Assembly (NCBI GenBank): GCA_964020085.1
Contig: OZ026602.1
Coordinates: 32,402,575 to 32,466,574 of the forward strand
Source: Micromussa lordhowensis
Lineage: Eukaryota; Cnidaria; Anthozoa; Scleractinia; Lobophylliidae
DNA: 64,000 bases
Direction of reading: 5' to 3'
Under the pieces are notes generated by a model, which had not been told where the DNA came from, searched no databases, and worked only from the letters and a program-made list of their open reading frames with translations. Below, piece after piece: positions 26,698-39,600 of this stretch. Position 1 is the stretch's first letter. Each line of letters begins with the position of its first letter. A program made the position numbers and the translations under genes.

Positions 26698-28620
26698 ATG
26701 TCAAATTTGTTATAACTCGGCTTTGCGGGCACTTCTGGAACTGCCGTTTTCAGCAAAATGTTTTCCTGTAATTGCGTTTTACGTGCATGCTAATAGGGAG
26801 TTGATGCGATTTTCGCCATCGCGTTTTTAAGCCTTTAAATTCACCCTACTTTTTTGAGAAGTTTGCCTTGGTCCCCCCTTTGCAAAATCTTAGAAAATGC
26901 CCGTTGTAGGTGTCCTCTCCAAATTTGTCATAACTCGGGTTTGCGGGCACTTTTGGAGCTGCCCTTTGCAGCAAATTGTTTTCGTGTAAGTGCACTTCAA
27001 GTGCATGCTAATTAAGAGATGATTCGATTTTCGCCATGGTGTTGTTTAGGCTGCTAAATTCGGTACTTTTTTTGAGAAGTTTCCCTTGGTTCCCCCTTTG
27101 CCAAATCTCAAAAAATGCGTGTTTCAGGTGTCCTTGCCAAATTTGTCATAACTCGGCTTTGCGGGCACTTCTGGAGCTGCCGTTTGCAGAAAATTATTTT
27201 CCTGTAAGTGCACTTTAACTGCACGCTAATTAGGAGATGACACGGCGAGTTTCCCCATCCTGTTTTTCAGCCCCTAAATTCGGCCTACCTTTTTTAGGAG
27301 TTTCCCTTCGTCCCCCGTTTGCAAAATCTCAGAAAATGCGCGTTTCAGGTGTCCTTGCTAAATTTGACATAACTCGGCTTTGCGAGCACTTTTGGAGCTG
27401 CCGTTTGCAGCAAAATGCTTTCCTGTGATTGCAGTTCATGTGCATGCTAATAGGGAGTTGATGCGATTTTCGCCATCGTGTTTTTTAAGCCCCTAAATTC
27501 GGCCTACCTTTTTGAGAAGTTTCCCTTGGTCCCCCCTTTGCAAAATCTCAGAAAATGCACGTTTCAGGTTTCCTTGCTAAGGTTGACATAACTCGGCTTT
27601 GCGGGCACTTTTGGAGCTGCCGTTTGCAGCAAAATGTTTTCCTGTTGCAGTTTAAGCGTATACTGACAAGGAGATTACGCGATTTGCACCGTACTGTTTT
27701 TTGAGCCCCTAACTTCGGCCTACTTTTTTGAGAAGTTTGCCTTGGTCCCCCGTTTGCAAAATCTCAGAAAGTGCGCATTTTAGGTGTCCTCTCCAAATTT
27801 GTCATAACTCGGCTTTGCGGGCACTTTTGGAGCTGCCGTTTGCAGCAACATGTTTTCCTGTGATTGCAGTTTAAGCGTATACTTATAAGGAGATTACGCG
27901 ATTTGCACCGTACTGTTTTTTGAGCCCCTAAATTCGGCCTACTTTTTTGAGAAGTTTCCCTTGGTTCCCCCTTTGGAAAATCTCAGAAAATGCGCGTTTA
28001 AGGTGTCCTTGCCAAATTTGTCATAACTCGGCTTTGCGGGCACTTTTGGAGTTTCCGTTTGCAGCAAAATGTTTTCCTGTGATTGCAGTTTAAGTCAGGG
28101 GTCGAAATGTTCCAGACTGTTTACCTGTGTCTAGTGACAGGTAGAATGTATTTTTACCCGTCTCCAACAACATCCAACTTGAACAGTATTATTTTATTTT
28201 CACCTTTTGAAACTCAACTGGGGTTGTACAATCATTAATAATAAACTGATAGAAAGCAATGACTTACGGGCCAGAAAACGATCCATATTGCGAACTCGCG
28301 CTTGATCGGCAAAGAAACGCGGGAGAAGACACACTTGCCGTCTTTGTCATTCGCTCTACAAAGATTGCATCATCTTGCTTTTATTGAGTAAAGACTGGTA
28401 AATACTGTGCGAGAGCTGTATGAGTGAGAACGAAGTCGGGTGGAAAAACGGATGGAAATATTATTCAAATCAATAAATTCTGTATTACTAAGGCTTTCTT
28501 ACCTGTCGCCAGCGACAGGCATCAATATTTTTTACCTGTCACTTCCTGAAATTACCTGAAATCGACAGGTAGACAGGCAACATTTCGACCCCTGTTAAGT
28601 GTATCCTGATAAGGAGATTA
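26698..28620 (+). repeat. Diverged 219-bp satellite layer, ~7 monomers
   Basis: The motif TAACTCGG recurs at 26712, 26931, 27149, 27370, 27589, 27804 and 28024, a period of 215-221 bp. The units are recognisably the same family as the main array (TTTGCAGCAAAATGTTTTCC, GGTCCCCCCTTTGCAAAATC), but share consistent differences (CTTTGCGGGCACTT for CTATACGGACACTT) and much more individual divergence. This is an older or separately evolved layer. A transposon splits the last unit, and a short remnant continues at 28595-28620. Confidence 0.92.
28096..28594. mobile_element. 499-bp inverted-repeat DNA transposon (MITE) in the old satellite
   Basis: The element begins CAGGGGTCGAAATGT and ends ACATTTCGACCCCTG, a perfect 15-bp terminal inverted repeat. 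It is flanked by TTAAGT at 28090-28095 and 28595-28600. Removing the element and one TTAAGT restores a normal satellite monomer, which supports a 6-bp target duplication. Internal motifs ACCTGT and GACAGG are repeated near both ends. No transposase frame is present, so it is non-autonomous. The superfamily is uncertain: a CAGGGG start resembles hAT, but hAT duplications are 8 bp. Confidence 0.9.
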
Positions 28621-29100
28621 AGTTTAGCATTTGACAATTAACTGTCTTGATTTTTACTTGTATGGATTTAGATTGGCTTAATTTTATGCAATAAAATTGA
28701 ATATTTTGCTAATAGTACTTTGTGTCTTGAAACATTGGTTGAACATAATCACAAAGAAAAAGTTAACGGCTAAGAAAACATTGGCTTTAGTTTTTTGGAG
28801 TTGCATGTAAGTTGTTTCTTAATTCATACAGTCAGGTATCCTTGTCCCACAACTAATCATTTGTCTTCTCATCTTACTAATTTTGATATTTTCAATTGAC
28901 AGGAAAAAGTAAAAGAACAACAAAGAAGACAAAATAAATCAATTGACTTAATAAAACGTTATTTTGTTAATATTAGTGCTAGCACTTGGAACTTAATTAG
29001 GCAATTTGAATTTCTAGCATGAGGTATTTTAAAATAAGTTTACAAATTTAAAAATTCTGCACGTAGGGTTCAGGGTCACCTTCAATTTTCAAAACTTTAA
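28621..29100. other. AT-rich spacer, nothing recognised
   Basis: Non-coding sequence between the satellite and the next element. No open frame or splice-bounded coding stretch is recognisable. Confidence 0.5.
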
Positions 29101-29404
29101 GGTGGCTCTGAACTGTTTGAAAAGATTTTTTCTTAAGAGGATAAGTGTCATATCATGCTTATTAAAATTTGATAATATAAGAAATTTCACTGTGCTGTTT
29201 TTGGATTATGACCCCCTAAAGCTGCAATTAAGGGTGTTTTGGCAGGTCGTACTGTTGTTATGGTAACCTATTGTGTCACGAAAATAATAACGTGTTCACC
29301 AATGATTGAATAGTTTTTGGATACCACGATTTTATCACCAAGTGCAAAGGAGTGGCTATAATGACCAATCAAAATCTAAGTGCTGGAAACTGTTTTGAGC
29401 CACC
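29101..29404. mobile_element. 304-bp TTAA-flanked MITE
   Basis: The ends are GGTGGCTCTGAACTGTTT and AAACTGTTTTGAGCCACC, with TTAA immediately outside each (29097-29100 and 29405-29408). A TTAA duplication is typical of piggyBac and Kolobok elements. No coding capacity. Confidence 0.8.
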
Positions 29405-30418
29405 TTAATATAGAAACGTAACCAATATTTTAGTACCCACACATGGCGCAATTAACACACAGTTTTATTTCAAAATGATGAAACATACTAATGAGATCTA
29501 ATAAAATACGTTTTCTACTGTTGTCCATACCTCTTATGACAAATGAAGTGTGTTCGATTCATATCTATCGACGATGGAGAACAACAACAGAAACACCATG
29601 CCAACAATGAAAATAAAAGAAAGGACCTTAAAAAAGTATATTTGGCCAATAACTTAAACATCTAGTTTTTTCCTACTCTGTTAGCAGTCCTACCTCTCGC
29701 AGTGCAAGAGAGCCTGCTCGCAGACAAAGCTTTCTCCACTTCAGTCGCCTCAGGATTCTTTAGAAGAACCAAGCTAACTTAATTACAAATATTCTTCGGA
29801 GATGCACCATATTTCCTCAAAGGACAACCCTCTCTCCTAAGCGAACATTTCAGTCGAGTGTTTTTCTAAATTTGGGCAAAGTAACCCTAGCGAGTGAATA
29901 CGTGCTTCTGGCTTGTATCGCAATCCTTAGTGACGTTGCGTCAGATGTAAAGTGTCCAAGTTATTTATAGTGGAGATTATTTTAGAGAGGGTTGTTGCAT
30001 GAGGAAATAAGGTTATGTTTGAAATATCAGGTAAAACACGATAACTTATCAAAAATACTCCAAGTCAAATATCTTACCGAACCGAAGCGTAGCACTTCTT
30101 TCTCGGTGTCCCTTTCTTGACACTTGTTACATACTGATAGCAAAACCAGGAATTTGTGCTCCTTTTCTTCCTGTTTCAAATTCAAAAGTCAAATTCACTC
30201 TGTAATACAAAATATAACAATTGACAAAGGCATTTGAGAAACTGTATTTTTGTTATAATTTGAACGAACTGAACTCACAATTAGCGAGCGCTGCTGGCTG
30301 TTTTGGAAAAATGTAGATAGGCAATCCTGTAACCTTAACCTATGAAGCTGCATTTTACACATTGAAATGTCACGAATTCTTATTTACATTGCTTCTTAAA
30401 ACTAAATTACAACTAGTA
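29405..30418. other. Spacer and probable 3' UTR side of NEK11
   Basis: No coding region recognised. The NEK11 3' UTR must begin just below 30419 on the minus strand. A canonical AATAAA is not obvious; an AAATAAG occurs near 30380-30386 on the minus strand. Confidence 0.4.
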
Positions 30419-30620
30419 TTACATCATTGCAGCAATCTCGGCTTGTTTCTCCATAAAAAGTAACTGATCTACAATGAAACAGTCTCCTGGCTTATCCACA
30501 ATTTTCGCCAGTCCATCCAGTATGGAGTCTTCATTCCTCTGCTCGTCTCCAAAACGAACTTGCTTCAGGTAAGAATACACACGGCGAAATGCTTCTCGAC
30601 CAAGTAACTTCTCACACTCA
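30419..30620 (-). CDS. NEK11 last coding exon: conserved C-terminal module
   Basis: Acceptor GTGACAAG at 30621-30628. Encodes [20 protein letters not shown], then [21 protein letters not shown] and TAA (30419-30421). It aligns with the vertebrate NEK11 C-terminus (QKLGTEVFEEVYNYLKRAR, CFEVDQLLYFEEQ). It is the most diagnostic exon of the gene. Confidence 0.92.
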
Positions 30621-33600
30621 CTTGTCACAAGTTAAGGTAAACATGGATGAAAGCAAAAGGTTACATCATGAATACAATTCAATCATTAAAGAGGGTCTTC
30701 TGGACTTGGGAAATACTACGAGTTATGTCACCGCTTTAAGGCCTCGCTGTGCCCGCAATCCTATAGAAACCATACTGTGAGCTGAAGTGTTTAGGGCCAA
30801 ATGGGTAACATGAAAAAGGGTCCGGATGAAGGCTACAGCAGCCCACCTACACAATTTCCTTCTCAGAGTCTTTGTTCCCCTTGACCAGCGGTCGGAAAAT
30901 GAGAGCTCTGGAAGCAACCATTTTGAATAACAAAGGAAATAACCGAATCTGCCCATCCGGTTTCACTGCACAGTCTGCATCTATGGCGCATGCCTGAAAT
31001 GGTTACTCCCAGAGCCCTCGTTTTCCAACCGCTGGTCAAGGGGAACGAAGACTCTGGGAACGAGATTGACACCTACAGTGATTCACTGAGCATGCGCAAT
31101 TCTGAAGATATGTTAGGGTCCCTGGGTGAAACAAGATATGCCAGCTTCCTGGCCAAAATATGAGTCTCTGAAAGGACTCTACAGTAGCAGAGCCTTTGGG
31201 ACCATCATGATCCTGTTGGTAGAATACCCTAAAGCGCTGAGCTACCACTCGTCGGACAAAAAGTTATTCCAAGAACCAAAGGTATTACAAGAAAGGAACC
31301 CAAATAAAGTTTGTCTTGCCGTTGGCTTGATCAAAGGACGAATAAGTATATAGGTAATCATATGGTTGATACTGACACCACAATCCAGGTCCTGCATGAG
31401 TTATTTAACAAAATATGGGAGGAAGAAAGTGTTCCAGAGGATTGGCTCAGAGGGCTTATCATCAAGCTCCCCAAGAAAGGAGATCTGACGAGTTGTGAGA
31501 ACTGGAGGGGTATAACCCTCATGTCTGTTGTAGCCGGGGTGTTGGGAAGAGTCCTGATTAAGAGAATTGTTGCTGGAACAGATGCTGAGTTAAGAGGAGA
31601 ACAAGCTGGCTTTAGAAAGGGAAGGAATACGACTGAACAGATCTTTGTATTAAGGAATATAATTGAGCAGGTAGCTGAATGGAACTCCAGCCTCTACCTT
31701 TGTATTGTGGACTACGAGAAGGCCTTCGACAGCATACACAGAGAAACTCTCTGGAGGATCATGAGGTGCTATGGAATACCGACAAAGATCGTGCGAATGG
31801 TGCAAGTCATGTACACTAACTGCAGATGTGCTGTGGTGGATGGTGATGGAAGAACAGATTGGTTCGAGGTAAAGTCGGGTGTTAAGCAAGGATGCAATAT
31901 GTCAGGGTTCCTGTTCCTCTTGGTGATTGATTGGGTGATGAGGAGGTCAGTCGAAGGTGCAAGGACAGGTATTAGGTGGAAGATGACAACCATGCTAGAA
32001 GACTTAGATTTTGCAGACGACTTGGCTCTTATCTCAAGTACATTCGGACAGATTCAGAGGAAGATTGATTGCCTGAACAGAAGTGGGAAGGGAACGGGCT
32101 TGAAAATTAGCACCAAGAAAACCAAAGTGATGAGGATCAACGTAAACAACAACAACGCAGTTGTAATAGATGGGCAGGAAGTAGAGGACGTGGACAGCCT
32201 TGACTATCTAGGAGCAAGAATAACCAAGCATGGAGGGGCCGAGGATGACATCAAGAACCGCCTAGGGAAAGCTACAGGGGCATTTAACAAACTAGCCAAG
32301 ATCTGGAGGAGTGGAGAATTGAGCAAAAACACCAAGATCGGGATCTTTAAGTCCAATGTCATAGCAGTGCTACTTTATGGATGTGAAACCTGGAGAATGA
32401 CAAAGAGGGATGAAGCAAAACTGGACACATTTCTACACAAGTGTCTACGGAGGTTGCTTAAGATATACTGGCCGATGAAGGTGTCAAATGAGGAAGTCAG
32501 GCGACGAGCTAGAACTTGTACCATCAGCGAACAGATCAGGAGACGGAGGTGGCGCTGGATAGGGCATGTGTTGCGCATGAACAACCAACAGAATCCACGC
32601 ATTGCTTTGACCTGGGCACCAGAAGGGAAGAGGACCAGAGGACGGCCAAAGGTAACATGGAGAAGAACAGTAGAAGGAGAAAGGCAGAAGATGGGTTTCA
32701 CCACCTGGAGCGAAGCTGCTACTGCTGCAAGAGACCGAGCGGGTTGGAGGAGACAAGTCAACGGCCCTATTCTCCCAGAGGAGATATAGGAAACAAAGAA
32801 GAAGAAAGAAAATATATTTAAAATTCTCTCAAAATTGCATAAGCCTTTACGCCAGTGCAATTTGAAAGAACTTTCAAATGCGACGAGTAGTGTAAATACT
32901 TAATTACTCGAACCTTGATGAGATTGCTCATTTATTCTATGACTAGGAAAATAACGAATATGAACATGTTAATTTGCACTTCAGTGCAAATTAAAAATTT
33001 ACAAAAAAATGGCCTGCTCTCAGCCAATCACAATGAAGTCATAACAAGTCAAGTCATAATTTATGTTGATGAGCGTAATGCTATGAATGAATTGGCCATA
33101 CCTTCAGGTAGATGTATGTGCATTTCACCGGTAAAATTATAAAATAGTAAAAGATAAAAACTGTTAAAATGTTTGACTAAACGTTTTCGATCTTGCGATC
33201 ATCTTCAGAGTGAAGATGATCGCAAGATCGAAAACGTTTAGTCAAACATTTTAACAGTTTTTACCTTTTACTATTTTTTATAAAATGGAACAGGTCTCTA
33301 CAGCAACTAAAGCAGACAGGTTTTTAAGAGGGTTACAATAAACATGTAAATAAACAACTTAGAAATCTGTAAAGGATACGCTCTGAGTCCTTGGATTCGC
33401 TTGTGTCTCCACGTGTCTGAAAGTCCTTCACTCGGTAAGTCAGTATCACCAAGTGTTTGGTCATGTGACGCTGTCTGATCTAATGCGTCCTGCATTTGAC
33501 CCATCAGTGCAGAGAAGTCATCTTCATCATCCAGTTCATCTTCACTTTCACCGTTTTCAAACTCGTCATCAAACTGTGAGTAGAATGTCTCTGCCAAGTC

Positions 33601-36600
33601 AGCATCATCAGGAATTTCAGACACGTCGGTTAAACTAAGCGATGCTTCAGCTGCAACAACACACATTAACAATTAGTTTTTATTAAGTAACACAATGAAA
33701 TGTCCAACGTTTAGGACTATCTAGTCACTTATGAGATGACTGAACAGTTACAAACGTTCGATGCTTTAAAAATACTTAAGTGTTTTTGTGGTTTTTATTT
33801 TTTTTCATTTTATTTATTACAATTTGTACTGTTTAGCTGCAAGGAAGCCAACAAAATATACTTTATAGAGTGCCACTGAAACAAAATTTTCCTAATATTG
33901 AAGTTTTAACCTCAGTTCCACAGAAAGAAAAATTGGAAGTGTCTTGCGTCGAAGTGATGTAACGTGTCCTGTTTACACTGTAGATTCCTAAGCCCCATAT
34001 CAAATTAGAGCTTTTAGAGGTGGCTATCAAACTATACCAAGAATTTTCAAATAAAATGTGAACTTCCGAATCACTCTGCGAGATACAAGTCAAAGGGGAT
34101 TTTCCGAACCCAACGCATAAAAAAGGTGTCTGTTTTTTTGCCTATTCAAAAGCAGCGAAAACTTATAAAACATTTTCGAAATAAGATTAAAATAATGTGG
34201 AGTGGTATTACAAAAATTGCTCTTGGAGAAAAAAATATTTCGAAATACGAAATTTGAGGGCAGACGAGTAAAGTCACTCTGACTTGCATTTCTCAAAAGA
34301 TGATTCGGATGTTACCAGTTAGAGGACGTGAAGAATTCGACAATCCACTTTATTTTAAAATTCTTCGTATAGTTTCATACCCAGCTTAATTTGACATAGA
34401 GGTTTAAGTTAAACTGGATGCGCTACATCGCTAGGACGTGAGATGCCTCTAAAGGTAAATGTCCCTACAATGTCTGTAAACAATGTTCAACTGTAACACT
34501 GTGCTTACCTGCCACACACTGCTCATCATCCCTTTTATCACCTGACACAACAGGCACTGCTGTGTAGGGGGAGGTGGGGGGAGTGAACTCCATCGAGTCA
34601 GTTGCTGTGATAGTGAATGCAGCATCATTAAACACATCTGGGTGTTCCTCAACCCATGGTAATGATACGCGGTTCTGATCAAGGAAGAAAGTTATTGCGA
34701 GAATGTTAGACGAGACATACAAAGATTCAGGTATCCACAGAAACCTGGGGGAGTATGAACGCCCAAACAGGACATTCTCGAGTTGCCTTTTGCCTCTGTG
34801 CCAAAACGGGTCTTCATGCTAAATCATTCACGTGGAAATGAGTTCGGCCTTCAGTTTCATGCAAATCAAACTCATTTTCTTAACAAAGGTTTTGCACGAA
34901 GGCTCGCTTTGAAACAGAGGAAAAATGTATATCTTCCTCAGATTTCCATCACTGCACTTTATGCCTTGCACCAGCCAAATTATAAGCCTGTGTCTCTTGT
35001 TAATAGTACCAGACTACAAATAAGCTCTCTAGGATAAAGACATAAAACATCCAAGATGATTACAGCATGTATGCCGATAATTCATCTATTCGCCTATTTT
35101 CTGTCGCTATAGACTGGTAACTGGATGGATTAAATCCCAATTAATTATTCATCCAAACTTACATTTGATACATTCAGACCAGCTATGAGCAAGCTTTGTT
35201 TAAGCGGCAGGTGGAGGCAAGCATCTCTGTATAATTTGGTTACCGGTCGTTTAGCCTCCAAGTGAAATAGCTCCTAACTTTTTAGCCCCCAACCAGAGAT
35301 CTAAAACTTTCTCTCGTTCTATTAGCGTGAATATGGGGGCTTATTTTAGTCCCCTCTGGATACGTTTTCCAAGACAGCTTGCTCACAGGCTGCATTCGCA
35401 CTAGTGCATCAACATGGAAAACTTGCCTTGGGTGAGTTGTTAATCTCTAGTGTGAAGAAGGCTTTTTTCCTGAGACAAGCTATGTATTTTGAACAAATAA
35501 TTTGTCCAATTTATGATTTATGAGAGATATTCCATCTGACTGTACCTGACTTTTCTTGTGTGAAGTGTATCGTTCTTGATTTTCAGCTTTTTGGGCAGCG
35601 GTAAATCTCCTGCAAACACAGATACAAAGCAAAATAAATATCACAAGTAAAACATTTAAAATATTTAGTTATTTAATCACAGGGAGCACACAATCTTGTT
35701 GAGTAGGAAGAGAGTATAGGTACATGAATAAAAGGAATGAAAAGATTGAATAGTTTACATTTTTCTCCTGTTTTCATCTCTTACCCGACCTTACAGGGAA
35801 AAACACTACCTATAAGTCCTGCGTAACACGGTACCACTTAACTCGTACCTAGTCCTATTCGCGCTGTGCAAAACACTTTGGTTTCCAAGAAAGGCAACTC
35901 TCCTAGAAAGTCTTTGCCCAAACATTTTGAACACAGTCCGGAAATTTGTCTGAGTCTCTAAATTTCACAGCTTCCATGGAAAAAAACAAACACAAAACGA
36001 AGTTGAAAGATCTTTTTACAACTTGGCTGAATTTGTTTTTTAATACTTTCACGACAGTTGGAAAAAATTACAGCTGTTTGCAAAGTTTTTTCTCAAATAG
36101 CTTTTTTACAATAACTGCAGAAATTCTCCCACGCTCATTGGCTAATTTTCATTATCAATAAGTGGACAGGCATGTGAAATTTAATTTATGCGATGTGTCA
36201 ACGAGCGAGAGCGCCCAATTTGTTATCATAAACTAACAAATTTATGTCAGTTTCTCATGCATCTGTCCTGTTATTGACAATGAACTGTATTCTGTGGATC
36301 CACTTAGCTATCTCCTTGTGGATTTACAGCTACTTAGACAACATTATGACAAAATCCATGATCAATAACAGGACAGATGCATGAAAACTGACGTCAATTT
36401 GTTATTTCGCAACATGATTGTACTGTCACCCTAATCCCAAACGCATCATCTCTCTAAAACGGGTGCAGGGAGTAGGCAACTTTGTACGCGCAAGAAGAAC
36501 CGCAAAGCCAGGATTTAATTTTGAAACAAAACTGCGTTTAGTTGCAAAACGTCACAAAAAGTGAACCATTCAGCGCGTTGTTGGTCTCTTTTCTGTTTTA

Positions 36601-39600
36601 TCAATATATTGTGATTGTGTTACGAATTTAAATGTGAAAAGCATTCTTTAAAGATAAAAATGTTGCAACCTCCCAAAAAGTGTCATATTTACACCCCTAC
36701 CTCCCCATAACGGTCACCTCTCAAGAACGACCACTATCTTCTGTGCCCACAACCTCGTTTCCAGGCTCTCTGTCCTCACCTCCCTAAAAAGGTTGAAAAG
36801 GGAGGCAGAGGAGAGAGAGCCTGGAAATGAGGTTGCTGTGCCCAAGGTGGCCGTTGTGGAGAGGGTCGACTGCACCACATACCTAATTCTTTCAGCCTCT
36901 TCATCTGCTTTTTGTTGTTTTCTCAGCTTCATTCTGTCCCTATAAATAGCAAACACGTGAATATTAATTTTTTAGAAACCACACAAATATTTTATATTAC
37001 CTCCTTTTAGTTAAAAGCATTTAAAAGCTTCTAGAATGTATGATTTTTGCCTCATGTCCATGTGACCAGTCACATTGTTGGGTCTATGATCAACATCTTA
37101 CTGTAGATATACCACCGGAGTCAGATCAGGGCATCCAGATCGAATTGATTTTGTATTGCTACCAAAGTGTAACGCTTGCATTTTTTGTGAAAAAATACCT
37201 CTTAGTCGGCGCGTCGGGTATATTACGGATGAGTGGATCAGTGAGAGATGTATGTATGTCACACCAATCACATTGGATCTACTATTAAACACCAATCAAA
37301 TTTCCTGTTGTAAAGGTAAATGGTATGTGAGAAGATTTGATCCCGATACAGTTGAGAATGGCCATATTTATTCTTCTTTATAACATAGATAGGACCCTGC
37401 GCATGCTCTGATTGGTCAAGAACCCATGTTTTATCAGAGCATAAAGCATAGAAAAAGCATGTTTTATTGTTTTGTGCACATAAAATCTATATCATAAAGC
37501 AAATGAAGAAGCCTAAGCCGTGTATTGCACTGTGATAAAACACTCCGGACATTTGAGAACACTCAAGAAATGTAGAAAACACTAGCCTGCGGCTCGTGTT
37601 TTCTACATTTCCCCTGTGTTCTCAAATGCCGTCGTGTTTTATCACAGTGTAATACATGGCTTAGACTTCTTTATTTGTTAAATAAAAGAGGAGGAAGTAT
37701 TCAAAAAACCCTAAGCGAAGAATGATCATCGCAGTAAATTTTCCAACTCAGACAAATGGAAAGAAGAAGCCTGCAAAAAAAATCAGGGCTTCAACGGGAT
37801 TCGAACCCTGTGACCTCCAAGATACCAGTGCGATGCTCTACCAACTGAGCTATGAAGCCACACATTGGGAGCGAGGTCAGGGCTAACATTTTCTGTGGGT
37901 TAGGCTGAGGATTTTGTGGGCGGGTTTGGTAGTCATTCGCAATTGGATAACTGTGACCTTCCATGGGAAAACGGACACTAACGCTTTTCCGATAAACAAT
38001 CATGAAAAACGTTTGTAAACGGATACTAAATGGCTAAGTCAAACGTTTAAACGGTTTCCATAACCGTTTAAATGGATAGCAAAAAATTTAAACGGTTGAC
38101 CAAAGTCCAAAAACGGATAGGTTAAAGCATTAAACGGTGACCCCCCTAAAAAATAAACGGTTAGCTCAAAACGTTAAACGGTTGACCAAAGTCCAAAAAC
38201 AGATAGCTTACACCATTAAATGGTTGAGTTGACAAGATCGTTTCAGGATCGTTTAAATGGATATCTTTGAGTGTAACCATGGAGCATAAAAACTTGGTAA
38301 AAGATAACGTGAACGAAAAAAGTACTGTCATCCGTTCGAACGGCCCCGGCTATCCATTAAAAAAAAACTGTCATCCTTTCGAATGGCTCGAGCTATCCGT
38401 TCAGAAGCACAAAATGCCATCCGTCAGAAAAATTGGTCAACCATTCTAACCCTTTCCAGATAGTATACGAACACGTCACGAACTTTGTAAACACACGTTC
38501 TGGAATTCTGCGGCATAAACATGAATGAGAATAGTGACGGTTCTTTTTCTGCTCCTTAGTCATCTTTGCTTTTATAACATTTGATTAGCGATACACATTA
38601 TTTTTATGCAGTACTTAAGTTTTATTCAACAAGTTTCCCCAAATTTTGATCTTTGACAGTATGCAAATATCAAGCGCTTTTGAATTGAGTAGATGATATC
38701 TCCTGTGGGAATACGCTGTCGGCTTGTTTGTAGTCTGCGCCAGGAAAAAACAGATATTTATTGCTGTGCAAAAGAGGTCTTCACTGCCATCATCTTCATT
38801 CACCATTTCCCTTTTTCAGGGAAAAATCTTTTGACTCGGCAGAGGCTTGAGATCGAACTTCACTGCAGCTTAACAAACTTTTACGTTTCGCACGTTCGCT
38901 TTGACACTCACAAGTTATGTTATTGTAAGGCGTTGTTTGTGTTTGATTATGCACTGTGAATTTGAATGCCTGAATTCAATATGGAAGTAACACCAAGAAT
39001 GCGTGAAACTCGGCCTTCAGTGGCAGAGTATTTTTTTAAATGTTTCAATCTCGGGTTCACTAACTTTAAGTGCGTTGTAGAAAATCAATGCGGCCGACAA
39101 ATATTAACACCCGCTTCTTTGTTTACTAAAATAAAAAACATTATTTTGCTCACACTCAAGGGAACGAGAATCACTGGCACTTTGGGGAAATTTTCGTCTC
39201 TAGAACTAGTGCTTTTAGTTCAATAGAATGGGGAAAAGTGTCACCTACTACATACGGCAGTGTTTTGACAAGCGAGATTCCGGGAGCCCTTCCGTTATGC
39301 ATTGTCGAGTTGTGACGAACGATTCAAAGCTATAACACGGGAACCAAGACAGCGTTATCTCAAGAGAAAGTGCACTGTACTGAACAAGCAAGATCGATGG
39401 CAGAATCATGGTCAGAATGAATGGCTTCACCGGCTCTCAAAGCTATACGTTTGTACGAATGGGTATTTTAAATTTTTTGTTGTTTGTCCAAGGATGCAAC
39501 GATTACTCGCATTCTATAAACACAATAATTTGGTTTTATCAACTGGGTTGATAATGTGAATTGGCCACTGTAAAGAGATTCAGAAGCTGACGTTTCGAGC

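Noticed and set aside
1..28620. CRISPR array or other spacer-repeat system
   Set aside because: Units abut directly without unique spacers, monomers are 219 or 59 bp, and the context is eukaryotic.
32375..32860. 161-codon minus-strand open frame
   Set aside because: It is antisense to the LINE reverse transcriptase frame and has no family resemblance.
34783..35037. 84-codon plus-strand frame
   Set aside because: It overlaps an imperfect foldback and has no recognisable family or splice support.
37787..37859. Functional tRNA-Thr gene
   Set aside because: Length and acceptor stem fit, but the anticodon and T stems contain mismatches, and a SINE-like tail follows.
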